Source of the DNA: Lineus longissimus
Lineage: Eukaryota; Nemertea; Pilidiophora; Heteronemertea; Lineidae
Reading direction: 5' to 3'
NCBI RefSeq assembly: GCF_910592395.1
Contig: NC_088310.1
Location: forward strand, 13,587,501-13,651,500
Length of the DNA: 64,000 nt
Shown here: positions 25,001 to 38,700 of the stretch, one piece after another
Layout of the letters: every line of letters starts with the position of its first letter
How positions within the stretch are numbered: the first letter of the stretch is position 1
Translations under genes and position numbers: made by a program
The notes under the pieces: model-generated
What the model was told of the DNA's origin: nothing
Database searches by the model: none
What the model saw: the letters and a program-made list of their open reading frames with translations, nothing else

Positions 25001-28000
25001 GCCATATTTGTCATGGGATTCGACTGAAAATTTAGGATATTGATAAGAATACATAGATACATAATCACATGAAGTTTGGTTGCAATCCGATCATTAATTC
25101 CGAGTAATGGGACTTTGTTCAATTTTCAAGATGGCTGCCTGGCAGCCATATTGGTCAATCGATTTGACTGAAAATCTGGGACGTTGTAAAGAGTACATCA
25201 ATATACAATCACATGAAATTTGGTTTTAATCCGACTTTGTTAAATGGCGGCCATATCTGAAGTCCGCGCAGGACACATTTTGGGAGTAGAATAGAGTGTC
25301 CCTAGATAAATAAGAACTTTCTAGCTAAAATAGAAACGAAACATGCCACCAAGCGGTGATTTAGTGAACTTTGACCTCTGTGACCTTGAAAAGTAGGTCA
25401 AATCAAAAACCCGGGTGATATGTAATTTAACCTCATTAGATATACCCACCATAAAAGTTTTGTCACTCTACGTACAACCATTAGCTTCAAAAAGGCAAAA
25501 CACCAATTTCCAAGATGGCCTCCTGGAGGCCAGAAAGTAGGTCATATCGCGAAAAAGAAAAATACCTCAGGGCATATTGCCTAAAGCTACCATCACTCCA
25601 AGTTTTAGCCATCTAGCCCAATCAGCGACTTTTATTGTTATTTTGGGTAGTCTATTTCTATAGCGAGAAATTTCTAGGTGTACTCGTTCAGAATGTAGAG
25701 TTTTACAACAAAAAGGCCGCCAGTCGGCCGTCTTGAATGCAAAATCAGCCATTATCGAACTTGACCTTGATATTCATCCCATACACATGCACATCAAATA
25801 TGAAATGTCTAGGTGAACTCGTTCAGAATGTAGAGAGGTCACAAGGCATTTCCAAGTTTTAGAACAAAAAGGCCGCCAGTCGGCCATCTTGAGTGCAAAA
25901 TCAGCCATTATCTAACTTCGCCTTGATATTCACCCAATACACGTGCACACTAAACATGAAATGTCTAGGTGAACTCGTTCAGAATGTAGAGAGGTCAAAA
26001 GGGATTTGGTTGTTTTACAACAAAATGGCCGCCAGGCGGCCATCTTTAATGCGAAATCAGCCATTATTGAACTTGACTTTGATATTCACCCCATTCACCT
26101 GCACACAAAATATGAACTGTCTAGGTGAACTGTCTAGGTGAACTCGTTCAGAATATAGAGAGGTCACTAGGCATTATCAAGTTTTACAACAAAATGACCG
26201 CCAGTCCGCCAACTTGAATGCGAAATCAGCCATTATCAAACTTTGCCTTGATATTCACCCCATACATGTGCACACCAAATATGAAATGTCTAGGTGAACT
26301 CGTTGAGAATGTAGAGAGGTCACAAAGCAATTCTAAGTTTTACAACAAAAAGGCCGCTAGTCGGCCATCTTGAGTGCGAAATCAGCCATTATCAAACTTG
26401 GCCTTGATATTCACCAAATACACATGCACACCAAATATGAAATGTCTAGGTGAACTCGTTCAGAATGGAGAGAGGTCACAAGGCATTTGCAAGTTTTACA
26501 ACAAAATGGCCGACAGCCGGCCATCTTCAGTGCGAAATCAGCCATTATGAAACTTGGCCTTGATATTTACCCGATACACGTGGACAAAAAATATATAATG
26601 TCTAGGCGAACTCGTTCAGAATGTAGAGGTCACAAAGCATTTGCAAGTTTTACAACAAAACGGTCATCTTGAGTGCGAAATAAGCCATTATCGAACTTGG
26701 CCTTGATATTCACCCGATACAGGTGCACACCAAATATGAAATGTCTAGGCGAACTCGTTCAGAATGTAGAGAGGTCACAAAGGATTTGGAAGTTTTACAA
26801 CAAAATGGCCGCCAGTCGGCCATCTTGAGCGCGAAATCAGCCATTATCGAACTTGGCCTTGATATTCACCCGATACACGTGGACACCAAATATGAAATGT
26901 CTAGGTGAACTCGTTCAGAATGTAGAGAGGTCACAAGGCATTTGCAAGTTTTACAACAAAATGGCCAACAGTCGGCCATCTTGAGTGCGAAATCAGCCAT
27001 TATCAAACCTGGCCTTTATATTCACCCGATACACGTGCACACCAAATATGAAATGTCTAGGCGAACTCGTTCAGAATGTAGAGAGGTCACAATTGATTTG
27101 GAAGTTTTACAACAAAATGGCTGCCAGTCGGCCATCTTAAGTGCGAAATCAGCCATTATCGAACTTGGCCTTGATATTCATCCGACACACGTGGAGACCA
27201 AATATGAAATGTCTAGGCGAACTCGTTCAGAATGTAGAGAGGTCACAAGAGTGTGACATACAGACGGACCGACGGCCAGACGGAAATCCTGATAAAACAA
27301 TATAACCAAATTTTCTCCGAAAGTGCGGATATAATGAAGGAATGGTGGTTAGGAATATATTCTGGTTAAGAAACATGCTACATGTATAGTATATAGGTCA
27401 AACCAAAGTCGGTACGACATGTGATGTAATGTTGCTTTGAGTAACTACCATACAAATATCATCGAAAACAAGTCCCTAATAAGCGAGATATTGCACTTTT
27501 TCCCTTTTTTTAGTTTTGGCCTCCTGGTGGCCAAGTCGAGATTCAGATCAGATCGAAATTCCGTGTCCGAGGTAACATGATGTAGGGAGTCATGTGTACC
27601 AAATTTAAAGTTCATAGTTTTAGCGGTAAAGAAACGTGCCATAGTTACACTGAAACGGCCAATTTAAGCCATATGACCTATGTGATCTTGAAAATTTGGA
27701 CAAATCGAAAACCCGTATGATATGTGATGTATCCTTGCTAGGAGAAACTACCATCAAAATTTTATCGAAAACGAGTCACTCAAAAGAAAGATATCAAACT
27801 TTTTAGATTTCCACTTCTGGCCCCCTGGTGGCCAAATCAAGGTTCAGATCGGACTGAAATTCATTGTCAGAGGTGACATGACATAGGGAGTCATGTGTAC
27901 CAAATTTCAAGCTCATAGCTTTAGCGGTTAGGAAACGTGCCATAGTTACACCCAAACGGCCAATTTACACCACTTGACCACTGTGACCTTGAAAATTAAG

Positions 28001-29671
28001 TCAAATCAAAAACCCATACGATATATGACGTATCCTTGCTAGAAATAACTACCATAAAAATTTCATCGAAAACAAGTCACTAATTAGCAAGATATTGCAC
28101 TTTTTACCTTTTTAGTTTTGGCCCCCTGGCGGCCAAGTCAAGAATAAGATCAGACCCAAATTCAGCGTCTGTGGTTATATGACAAAGGGAGTCATGTGCA
28201 CCAAATTTCAAGTTCATAGCTTTAGTGGTTAAGAAATGTGTCATAGTTACAGTCTAACGACCAATTTACACCATTTGACCTCTGTGACCTTGAAAACTAG
28301 GTCAAATCAAAAACCCATATGATATGTGATGTATCCTTGCTAGGAGTACCTACCATAAATATTTTATCAAAAACGAGTCAATCATAAGAGAGATATCACA
28401 CTTTTTAGGTTCCACTTCTGGCCCCGTGGTGGCCAAGTTAATAATCAGATCGGACTGAAATTCAATGTCAGAGGTCGCCAGAACTGAGGGGTCATGTTTA
28501 CAAAGTTTCAAGTTCATAGCTCTAGCGGTTGAGAAACTTGCCACTGTTTTTGAAATAGGATACGACGACGTAGAAAGACGACTGACGACGGACACTGCAA
28601 TATTGTATGGACTCACCTAGACTGTGAGCCAAAATGAAATGGCCAGGGCCATTGTGCTCACCTCATGTGGAGGAAAGATGGATAAAGAGCATGGTATTGT
28701 GTCATGTAGTGTTGGGTTTGATGTAGGTCCAAGCAATTACAATGTCCCCAAAATGGCCAATTTACAGTACATTCGACCTCTGTGACCTTGAAAAGTAGGT
28801 CAAATCAAAGAAGACCCGGGTGACACATTGAATGGTTGTTAGAATTAGATGTACCTATGACATAAAATTGGTGCCAATCAGGCAAGTAATACTAGGAATA
28901 ATGGCATTTTGAAGAATTTACGATTTGGCCCCCTCCCTGGAGGCCAAGCGGCAAATCAGATCGCACCAAACTTCGGTACCTGAGACCACCTGACCAAGGG
29001 GTACATGTGTACTTAATTTGTGATCAATAGTCATTGCAGTTAAGAAACGTGCCATAGTTACGGCCTGACGGCCAATTTACGCCATTTGACCTCTGTGACC
29101 TTGACAAGAAGGTCAAATTAAAAACCTGTGTGACATATATTGTATGGCGGTTAGATGTACCCATGATATCAAATTGGTGGCAATCGGGCAAGAAGTTAAG
29201 GAATAATCAAATTTTTAAGGTTTTTGGATTTTGCCCCCTGGTGGTCAAGTGGTGAATCATATTGGACCAAACTTCGGTCCCTGAGATTACCTGACTAAGG
29301 GGTAAATGTGTACCAAATTTGGGATCAATAGTCATTGCAGTTAAGAAACGTGCCATCGTTACATCCTAACGGCCAGTTTACACTATTTGACCTCTGTGAC
29401 CTTGAAAAGGAGGGCAAATCAAAAACCCGGAGGATATATGATGCACCTTTGCTAGAAGTACCTACCATATTTTTTTCAAAATTTCCCGACTACTATTAAG
29501 GGAGATATTGCATATTTTCACTTTTAACGTTTGGCCCCCTGGTGGCCAAACTATGAAACGAATCGGACCGAAACTTGGTCTCCAAGGTGTCATTACATAA
29601 GGGTACATGTGTACCAAGTTTCAACTCAATAGCTTTAACAGTTACGAAACGTGCCCTGCTAACGGACGACG

Positions 29672-29721
<50 letters not shown>

Positions 29722-32700
29722 ACGACACACGCCACGGTATGGGATAAGCTCACCTCTGCTAAGAGGTGAGCTAAAAAGAGTTAAGTACAGTCGTTTTTGC
29801 CCAGAAACATACTTTTTCCAGCACTTAACAACAACTTTATGATCCGATAGCTGTAAAATATGATGATTAATTCATTTTTCTGCCTGACATGTTGACCCAA
29901 AATTGAAATGAAAACTAGTGTAGTATATAGATATGTATAAGGTATCCTTGGCAACAGCCAATAGGAACATCCTGTGCCATCCCATGCCAGGCTCTGTTAC
30001 ATAACAGCCAAGAGATACCAAGGGATAGATTTGTAGTGAGGGAGATTAGCCTTGGCTCTCGTGAAGGAGAGATCGATTAATAAACATCATAAAGAGATAT
30101 ACGTGTTGTTCAAGTGTTAGGAGTTGATGAACCTGGAGGGCGCACGCCCATATACTACACTAGCACACATACCGCTCCACACCACCAGTGACTTGCCCTG
30201 ATAAATATTTGTAATCCCATAAAAGTACTTACAAAGTCTTTTTGTGAGGCACCTCACCAGGTTTGATCCGATCCTTCTCAATGATCAGAACAGGGCGGTC
30301 ATAAAGGTCACACATATACCTCAGTCGATCTACTAGTTTTGACTTCTTAGCACCATTAACCAAATCTGCAAAGGAAAGGCAGAATAAAGACAACCCTGAG
30401 CAAAGGAGAAGTTTCATACATTATGGGGGCAGATCTCCAAGGTCAATAGAAGTAGTAGTGTGCCATGATAAAGATAGTATTCTCACTGTGCAAAACAGTT
30501 GGAGTTTTAATAAAATCTTTTGCAGTGACTTGTTGCAAATGTGGTGAGAGAGATCACCAAATGTATAGTGCAGTACCTTCCATTCTTTTACATGTGTAGT
30601 CAGTGGGGTGGCGTTTGTCAGTCGTTTGGGGGGGGGAGATGGGAGGGGCGGGAGGGGCTATTGAATCCATATTTCTATGTGCCTGTGCTGATGAATGATG
30701 AAATGAATGTCCCAGGATGCAGTGCATTTCTTGGCATTGGCAGTCAATGATGAACTGAATGGCTTGTTCAGATAAATCAATTGATCTTGTTCATGAACCA
30801 GACGCTTAATTTAATGAATGCTTTATTAGACACTAGATAAATTAACAAGAGCCCCAAGGGCCTGGCGCTCAGCTGGATGACTTAATAACACAGGACTGAA
30901 GGTGTAAAGTAGTAAATATCGGCTTTATACTACTGTTTGAAGGTCAAGAGAGCACGTTACACCACCCAAATTTCCAATGCAGAGCTGCAAGCTGGATGAA
31001 ATACGACTGAACTAATCATCCATGGTATGTAAATATGACAGGAGGCAACAGATAATCCCTAGTTCAGTATGCTGTATCGGTAGCTGTAACGGTTGTGTCT
31101 CAAAGTTTTAAGATTTGAATTTGGCGCCACAGAAACCTTTGTTTTAGAGCCCACTTGTAATGACGTCATTGATTTGGTGGTCACGAGGTGACGCCATCCT
31201 TCGCGGCCTTTGCCAACAGCCATTTTAGAGTAGAAAGCCTTTGGGGCTTTGCCCCTCTTAAAGTTAGAATTTCTGACAATCCATGGGAAGATTGTGGTGG
31301 CAACGATGGTAAATATGTTTATTAATGTATAACGAATGTATTGGTGGTCTCGCCTCGAAAATGGGGATCCGTAGATCCATAGAAATTGATCATTTATGAA
31401 AGTTTTATTGATTTATTCCAAAATGTACACAGAAACTATGTATTTCGAAGATTTGTTCACTTTCCCTGCTGTAGTTTGGCAGTCAAGGTAAAGATTACCA
31501 ATGTTAGAGAGGCCCCATATCATCTGATACTTTTAGAGCTCGTTGTGAGCAAGGTTTAGGGTCCTTTTGACCTTTTCTAAGGGTTGATGCACATTCAAAA
31601 TAGGCTAGCAGTCATGTCCAATTTTCTACTGTTTTCTTCTTTCAGGATAGCTTGGTTTATGTGATGTATGAGACACGCCCCCCTTCTTTGACTCATTATA
31701 AGCTGTTTGTTTATGATGCACACTTTTGTATTTTGCAGTTTTACATGTTCTGTGAGATGTTAAATGAAAGATCAGAATAATAAAGACCAAGAAAGAGAAT
31801 TATTTCGTTTGTCCGCTATTGCTGCCACAGTAGCTTTACAGAAAAGAAGTGTCATAGAGGTTGTGACTTCTCCATGGACAACTGTAGTATGTCCAGGCTG
31901 GGTTGTACAGCACAAAGATACAAAATGCTGTCTGTAATTGAGAGGTATCCTGATAACAGAGGTCAAAATAATTAGAAATGACCAGTTTCGGACTAACACC
32001 ACTGTCTTTTTTTTTAATAGGGTAGAGATTACAGGAGTCAATTAACTTTATTGAGAGAAATTGACCTGTCCTGCAGCTGATTTGCTGATTTGAATTTACA
32101 AAGGGTCGTTTTTCATGACATTGTGCTCTACTGCGTATCCCTAGTGAGTCGATCGGGAACCCCTCTATTTTTTATTTAGACCAGCGATGATGTCATTTCT
32201 GGTGATTCCCTACGTTGTCCAATGAGCGCTTTTTAAAGTGTGCCATTTGGCATGCATTAGCATGCAATGTATTTTATCAGCGCCGCCAATTGCCGAATAG
32301 AATGCCATAGCTCCGTCAATTTTGAATCAATTTTTATGGGAGTAACATTATTGTGTTGCTTGGAATGTCTACATGTAAGACTCGTAGTACTAAAAACTAA
32401 AATTCACTGCACATACTGTTGGAATTCTGGAAAATTGGTTACCGTGTTGCAAAATCAATCTTCCATCTTTAGACTGGTCACAGTGGGTATGCCGAAATAT
32501 AGCAAGGTTCCTTGGCCAATTCCATGCGCAGAATACAACTGCGCAACTATACGTCATAGCCCGGGCTTTTGAATCGTCAAAAATTCAGTAAAATGCGCCT
32601 GTAGCGCCAACTGGCGGTGAAAACTAAACTAATTCCATTACAAGTAAAAATGAAAAATTATTAAAAAATATTCGGCCAGATGTGAAAACAATATTTCCTC

Positions 32701-35700
32701 TGTGGACCGAAGTATAAAGGAATGAAGTTTAAGCTTCCCGATGACCTCATTTGCTCAATGAAGGTCGGATCGCACTGATTTTTGGTTTCTAAGTTCATCT
32801 TGGGTTACGCCTAATTTAGCAGCGTCAACGAAGTGCCTAGGCCTTGCGGTTACAAAATGCCCAAAAGTGACACGGAAGGAAGGACAGACACCATCCCCTT
32901 AGTAATATTACCAGCTTCGCTGACTTTGTCAGCTGAGCTAAAAACATGTGTACAACTTATAAAACATAGCAATGCATAAAACACAAGAACAAAATGTAGC
33001 ACATGATAACAATAAAATAAGTGTCTTAAAGGAGAAATACAAAGGTGACAACCCACCTATAAAAGTGCCTCCTTTTTAAAGTGATACTATGATGTGATTT
33101 ACAACTTTGCCGAAATATGTCCATTTTTAATTGTTGATCACAAATGTAAAGCTCAAATTTTCCATTTTTGATTAGATTTATTATAAAATCGCTGAATGTA
33201 AACCACTGCGACCGCGAAAAATGTTCATGTTGTGACGTCATCAACAAAAACGGCAACGAAGCGAGCCGTCCGGGCGGGATTAAACCATCAATTTCTAGAA
33301 AATGGGCATTTCAATTCGAAAACCTTACCGATTTATGAGAAAGTGACATAGTCATTTGTCAAAAACAGCTAAAACATTATATGGTGAAATTTGGCACCCT
33401 TTAAGCCTTTGAGCAAGATTTTGATTCAGAGTTTGTTTTTGATGGTCCTTGTCACGAATCAGGTTGTGAGACAAGACCACTAATGAATATTGATGCGTCG
33501 CGGTCAAACATTGACAATTCAACTGCTAAAAGGCTTAAAAAATCAATTGTGGTCTTGTCTCCATTTACACTACATTTTGGGTCAATTTAGTGAAAAATTT
33601 TAATGTGCTCAAATCACTCTAATTCATTTAGAATATTGTATTGCTGATGATTTAAGGTCAAAACAAGCTAAAATAATGAGAAAAAAAACTTAATTTGACC
33701 CAAATAAGAGTCAACCTAACCCCGGTCTAAGTTCGGTTTCATTTTTACAAGTCTTGTTGTGTTGCCATTCATTTTGTAATTTCTTTGAAACTACTTAGGC
33801 CTTGATTCTGAAAGTTGTGCCCTAAGCAGCAAAGATATTCCTAAATCACATCCTAAATTTTCAGCTCCATAGCTTGCTTATTCTGGCCAGGGCAGGCCAT
33901 TGAATTTGGTGCAGTTGGCTGCAAAATCATGACTTTTTGTCGATTTTGTCCTCTTTCGTCGCTTTGGCACAGTTGTACCACTCTTTGAAATGTCTCTCAT
34001 TTCTCCAAAAATGTCCAGATATGACTTTCCTTTGATGGAGAGTTGTGGGATGTCATCTACATTAGTTTGAAAAAAATCTCAAAATGTTAACCCCTGAAAT
34101 GTATCTTCATTGAGACAAGACCACTAATGAATATTCATAGGTTGGAGGGTCGAGGCCTATCAATTAGACGAGTGCATGTTTTTAACTCTCAAGTACATAT
34201 TTGGAGAGGTATTGAAAAAATATTTGTTGTGGCAAGTCTACAGATATAAAGAAATTATTTGATGAAAAAATTAATTTCGAATTTTGCTAATTGGGTAATA
34301 GGGGGCGTGTTTTGAGTTTTTTCTGCCAGTTGGCTGAAGAGTGGAAATATCAAAGTCTGTCTAATTTGTCGATTATCAAAAAAATTCCGTGGTCAATCAC
34401 CATTTTATTTTTCACCATTTACTTGCCCGACTGTCCGGAATAACATAATCTAAATTCCAGATTCACAACACCACGTGTTCTTTGATGCGTCGCGGTCAAA
34501 CATTGACAATTTAACTGCTAAAAGGCTTAAAAAATCAATTGTGGTCTTGTCTCTTGTTGTCATGTTTTAGTTAGGGTTTAAGCCACTGGTCAGTGGGGAG
34601 CCACTGATCAGGTGAGACAAGACCACTAATGAATATTCATAGGTAGGAGGGTCGAGGCCTATCAATTAGACGAGTGCATGTTTTTAACTCTCAAGTACAT
34701 ATTTGGAGAGGTATTGAAAAAATATTTGTTGTGGCAAGTCTACAGATATAAAGAAATTATTTGATGAAAAAATTAATTTCGAATTTTGCTAATTGGGTAA
34801 TAGGGGGCGTGTTTTGAGATTTTTCTGCCAGTTGGCTGAAAAGAGTGGAAATATCAAAGTCTGTCTAATTTATTGATTATCAAAAAATTGCCGTGGTCAA
34901 CTACCAGATTATTTTTCACCATTTACTTGCCGACTGTCCGGAATATCATATCAAAATTTCAGATTCACAACCCCACGCAGTATTTGATGCGTCGCGGTCA
35001 AACATTCACAATTTAACTGCTAAAAGGCTTAAAAAATCAATGGTGGTCTTGTCTCCATTTACACTACATTTTGGGTCAATTTAGTGAAAAATTTGAATGT
35101 GCTCAAATCACTCTAATTCATTTAGAATATTGTATTGCTGATGATTTAAGGTCAAAACAAGCTAAAATAATGAGAAAAAAACTTAATTTGACCCCAATAT
35201 GAGCCAACCTAGCCCCGGTCTAAGTTTGGTTTCATTTTTACAAGTCTTGTTGTGTTGCCATTCATTTTGTAATTTCTTTGAAACTACTTTGGCCTTGATT
35301 CTGAAAGTTGTGCCCTCAGCTGCAAAGATATTCCTAAATCACATCCTAAATTTTCAGCTCCATAGCTTGCTTATTCTGGCCAGGGCTGGTCTTTGAACTT
35401 GGAGCTGTTGGCTGCAAAATCATGACTTTTTGTCGATTTTGTCCTCTTTCGTCGCTTTTGGCACAGTTGTACCACTCTTGGAAATGTCTCTCATTTCTCC
35501 AAAAATGTCCAGATATCACTTTCCTTTGTTGGAGAGTTGTGGGATATCATCTACATTAGTTTGAAAAAATTCTCAAAATTGTAACCCCTGAAATCTACCT
35601 TCATTTACACTACATTTTGGGTCAATTTAGTGAAAAATTTTAATGTGCTCAAATCACTCTAATTCATTTAGAATATTGTATTGCTGATGATTTAAGGTCA

Positions 35701-38700
35701 AAACAAGCTAAAATAATAAGAAAAAAACTTAATTTGACCCCAAAAGAAGCCAACCTAGCCCCGGTCTAAGTTCGGTTTCATTTTTACAAGTCCTGTTGTG
35801 TTGCAATTCATTTTGTAATTTCTTTGAAACTACTTAGGCGTTGATTCTGAAAGTTGTGCCCTCAGCTGCAAATATATTCCTAAATCACATCCTAAATTTT
35901 CAGCTGCATAGCTTGCTTATTCTGGCCAGGGCTGGTCTTTGAACTTGGTGCTGTTGGCTGCAAAATCATGACTTTTTGTCGATTTTGTCCTCTTTCGACG
36001 CTTTTGGCGCAGTTGAACACTCTTGGAAATGTCTCTCATTTCTCCAAAAATGTCCAGATATCACTTTCCTTTGTTGGGGAGTTGTGGGATGTCATCTAGA
36101 TTAGTTTGAAAAAATTCTCAAAATTGTAACCCCTGAAATCTACCTTCATTGAGACAAGACCACTAATGAATATTCATAGGTTGGAGGGATGAGGCCTATC
36201 GATTAGACGAGTGCATGTTTTTAACTCTCAAGTACATATTTGGAGAGGTATTGAAAAAATATTTGTTGTGGCAAGTCTACATATATAAGGAAATTATTTG
36301 ATGAAAAAATTAATTTCGAATTTTGCTAATTGGGTAATAGGGGGCGTGTTTTGAGTTTTTTCTGCCAGTTGGCTGAAAAGAGTGGAAATATCAATGTCTG
36401 TCTAATTTGTTGATTATCAAAAAATTTCCGTGGTCAACTACCAGTTTATTTTTCACCATTTACTTGCCCGACTGTCCAGAATATCATATCAAAATTTCAG
36501 ATTCACAGCCCCACGCAGTATTTGATGCGTCGCGGTCAAACATTGACAATTTAACTGCTAAAAGGCTTAAAAAAATCAGTGGTGGTTTTGTCTTAGGTGG
36601 CCAGGTTGGCCAGTATTCGGCCATTTTGATGCTGTTGTCTGCATGAGAAGGACATTCTCAGTGTGTGTGCTAACAAGAGTGAAACTTGGGGTGAGTTGTA
36701 GCTGTTAGTTAGTGGTAGTTTACTTGTACTTGCTGTAGAGAGCCTAGGCGTTATGGTGTTTATGCAGTTTGTAGAGAAACTGTCATGCTTGTGTGTAGTA
36801 TTGTGTACAGGCAGTTGTAAAGCCTGCAGGCTGTATAGAGCCTAGTGTATTGTGTACATGCAGCCTGTAGAGAGGTTGACTTGTATGGGTATGTGTAAGC
36901 CAATATGTATTGGCCAGGTTGTTGAGGTTTAAAGCTGAACTGTCAAGTATTTTCTGATGTGGTGTTGTGATTGTATATTTTGGTGTATTTGTAATCATGT
37001 TGGATATAATGTCTTTCAGTATCTGTGTATTGTCAAGCGAATAAATGGTGCTAGCTGTTAAACGACTTACGGCTGATGAGTTTTGTATTCGTAGCGTACC
37101 CAGTGAGGGCCAGGGTCCGTGACAATTGGCGACCTTCCCAGGACTCTAAATACGATATCGATCGGTAGGCATAACGTGTAACGAGTCAGTACGACAACGA
37201 TTGGAAAGGCGTAACGTGTAATGATTCAATACGATATCGATTGGAAAGGCGTAACATATCACATGTAACGATATGAAGTGAAACGAAGTGTGATGTTTCT
37301 TGTTGTTCTTGTGATGTTTCTTGTGTTCCGGTGATCGGTTTGGCCTAGGCCGACGAGTAGTGGTATATGCTGCAGCTGCCGCAAAAAGGAGGTCTTGGAG
37401 GAGCAAACGATACTGGATTGTGGAACATTCTCGTGTGTGACAGTGACACTGGTAGTTGGATGGTGTATGGTATTGTGTGTAAAATGGTTTTGACTTGTCT
37501 GTAAATAGTTAATAAAATTTGTAAATATTTAATCGTATCATTATGTTTGACTGCATTATTGTGATTTGTAACGGTTGTATCAAGGGATACTGCCTTGTGT
37601 AGTGTGTTAGGACACTGGTATAAGGCACTGGTATTTGTGTCACGTGTGTACAGTATAGTGTGTTAGGACACTGGTATTTTTGGTTAAAGATTTCATTGTG
37701 TCTGGCACAGTTCTGTTACTTGTAGCGATAGTCACTAAGTTAGTGCAGTGGTGCAGTAGTGTTGAAGTGTAGTGTGGTGCGTCGTGTGAGTGTGAGACTG
37801 AGACCGCATCATTTTTCAGCATTATTTTCAACATTATTTTCAGGATAAGGACGACCTCAACAAGTTGCTCGAGGCAGGGAGAGAGCTTGGGTATACAGCC
37901 AGTGGACTCACCTCATTACCAGCAATCCCCAACTTTATTATGCTGCTGCTAAATGCAGGCGCTACGATCGAGTTTGACACGTGACCCAATTTAGCCAATC
38001 AGAGCGTTCATCGAATAATAAAATATATTTTTAGTACAAGAAATCAATGCCTTTTGTCAGTTTTATACCTTCAAGTTGTGGGTTCACAATTTTGAATGTG
38101 TTCCAGCTCATCAAAAGAACAGGGTTTTGTCTAGAATCACGGTTTTCTGAGTTTCTCCTTGTCAACACTGTCAGGAACCCCCCCCCCCATCCTATCTACC
38201 TAGCCAACACCCAGACAGAGGTTACCAAATGACAGAGCTGAGAGAGCCCAAACATCTGAGGAATCCATGCAACAGCAAAAGCTTTGGCAAATATGCTGAA
38301 GAGAAGGATGCAATATAATATTTCGGGCTTGGTCACCCGCCTACCCCCCCCCTGACATGACCCTTCCCAGCCCTAGTGTCCTTAATTGAACCATCCAAAG
38401 CTAGGGATCTTAGGCCATAAAGTGGACAAATAAAGCAAGAAGTTATCAAAGGGCAGTCATTCTCATATCTTCAAAGATCACTTGAGGTCCAGCTTTTCAT
38501 GTATGTTGATGTTTGGACATATATTCTCTCCTCAAATCCACTTGGGACGCCAATTTGGACCCCCCTGTGGACATGGAAAAATTTTCAATTTTCCCAATGG
38601 CATGTGTTTCAGTATACTCAGTATGATGCTGCCTTCTGCAGGAGCTATCGGCAAACTAAATTTGCAAATTCTATGTGATTCAAAAAGGCCACAGAAGTCG

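Noticed and set aside
25660-27250. CRISPR-like regular repeats
   Set aside because: Units are about 155 bp with no short repeat/unique spacer alternation, in a eukaryotic context; it is a tandem array.
33080-33400. Possible TTAA-flanked element
   Set aside because: TTAA at both borders but terminal inverted similarity is too weak and no empty site is available.
37840-37905. Possible cellular exon (cag acceptor-like start, DKDDLNKLLEAGRELGY)
   Set aside because: Better explained as the Gag start of the LTR-element remnant just upstream; no matching donor or partner exon seen.
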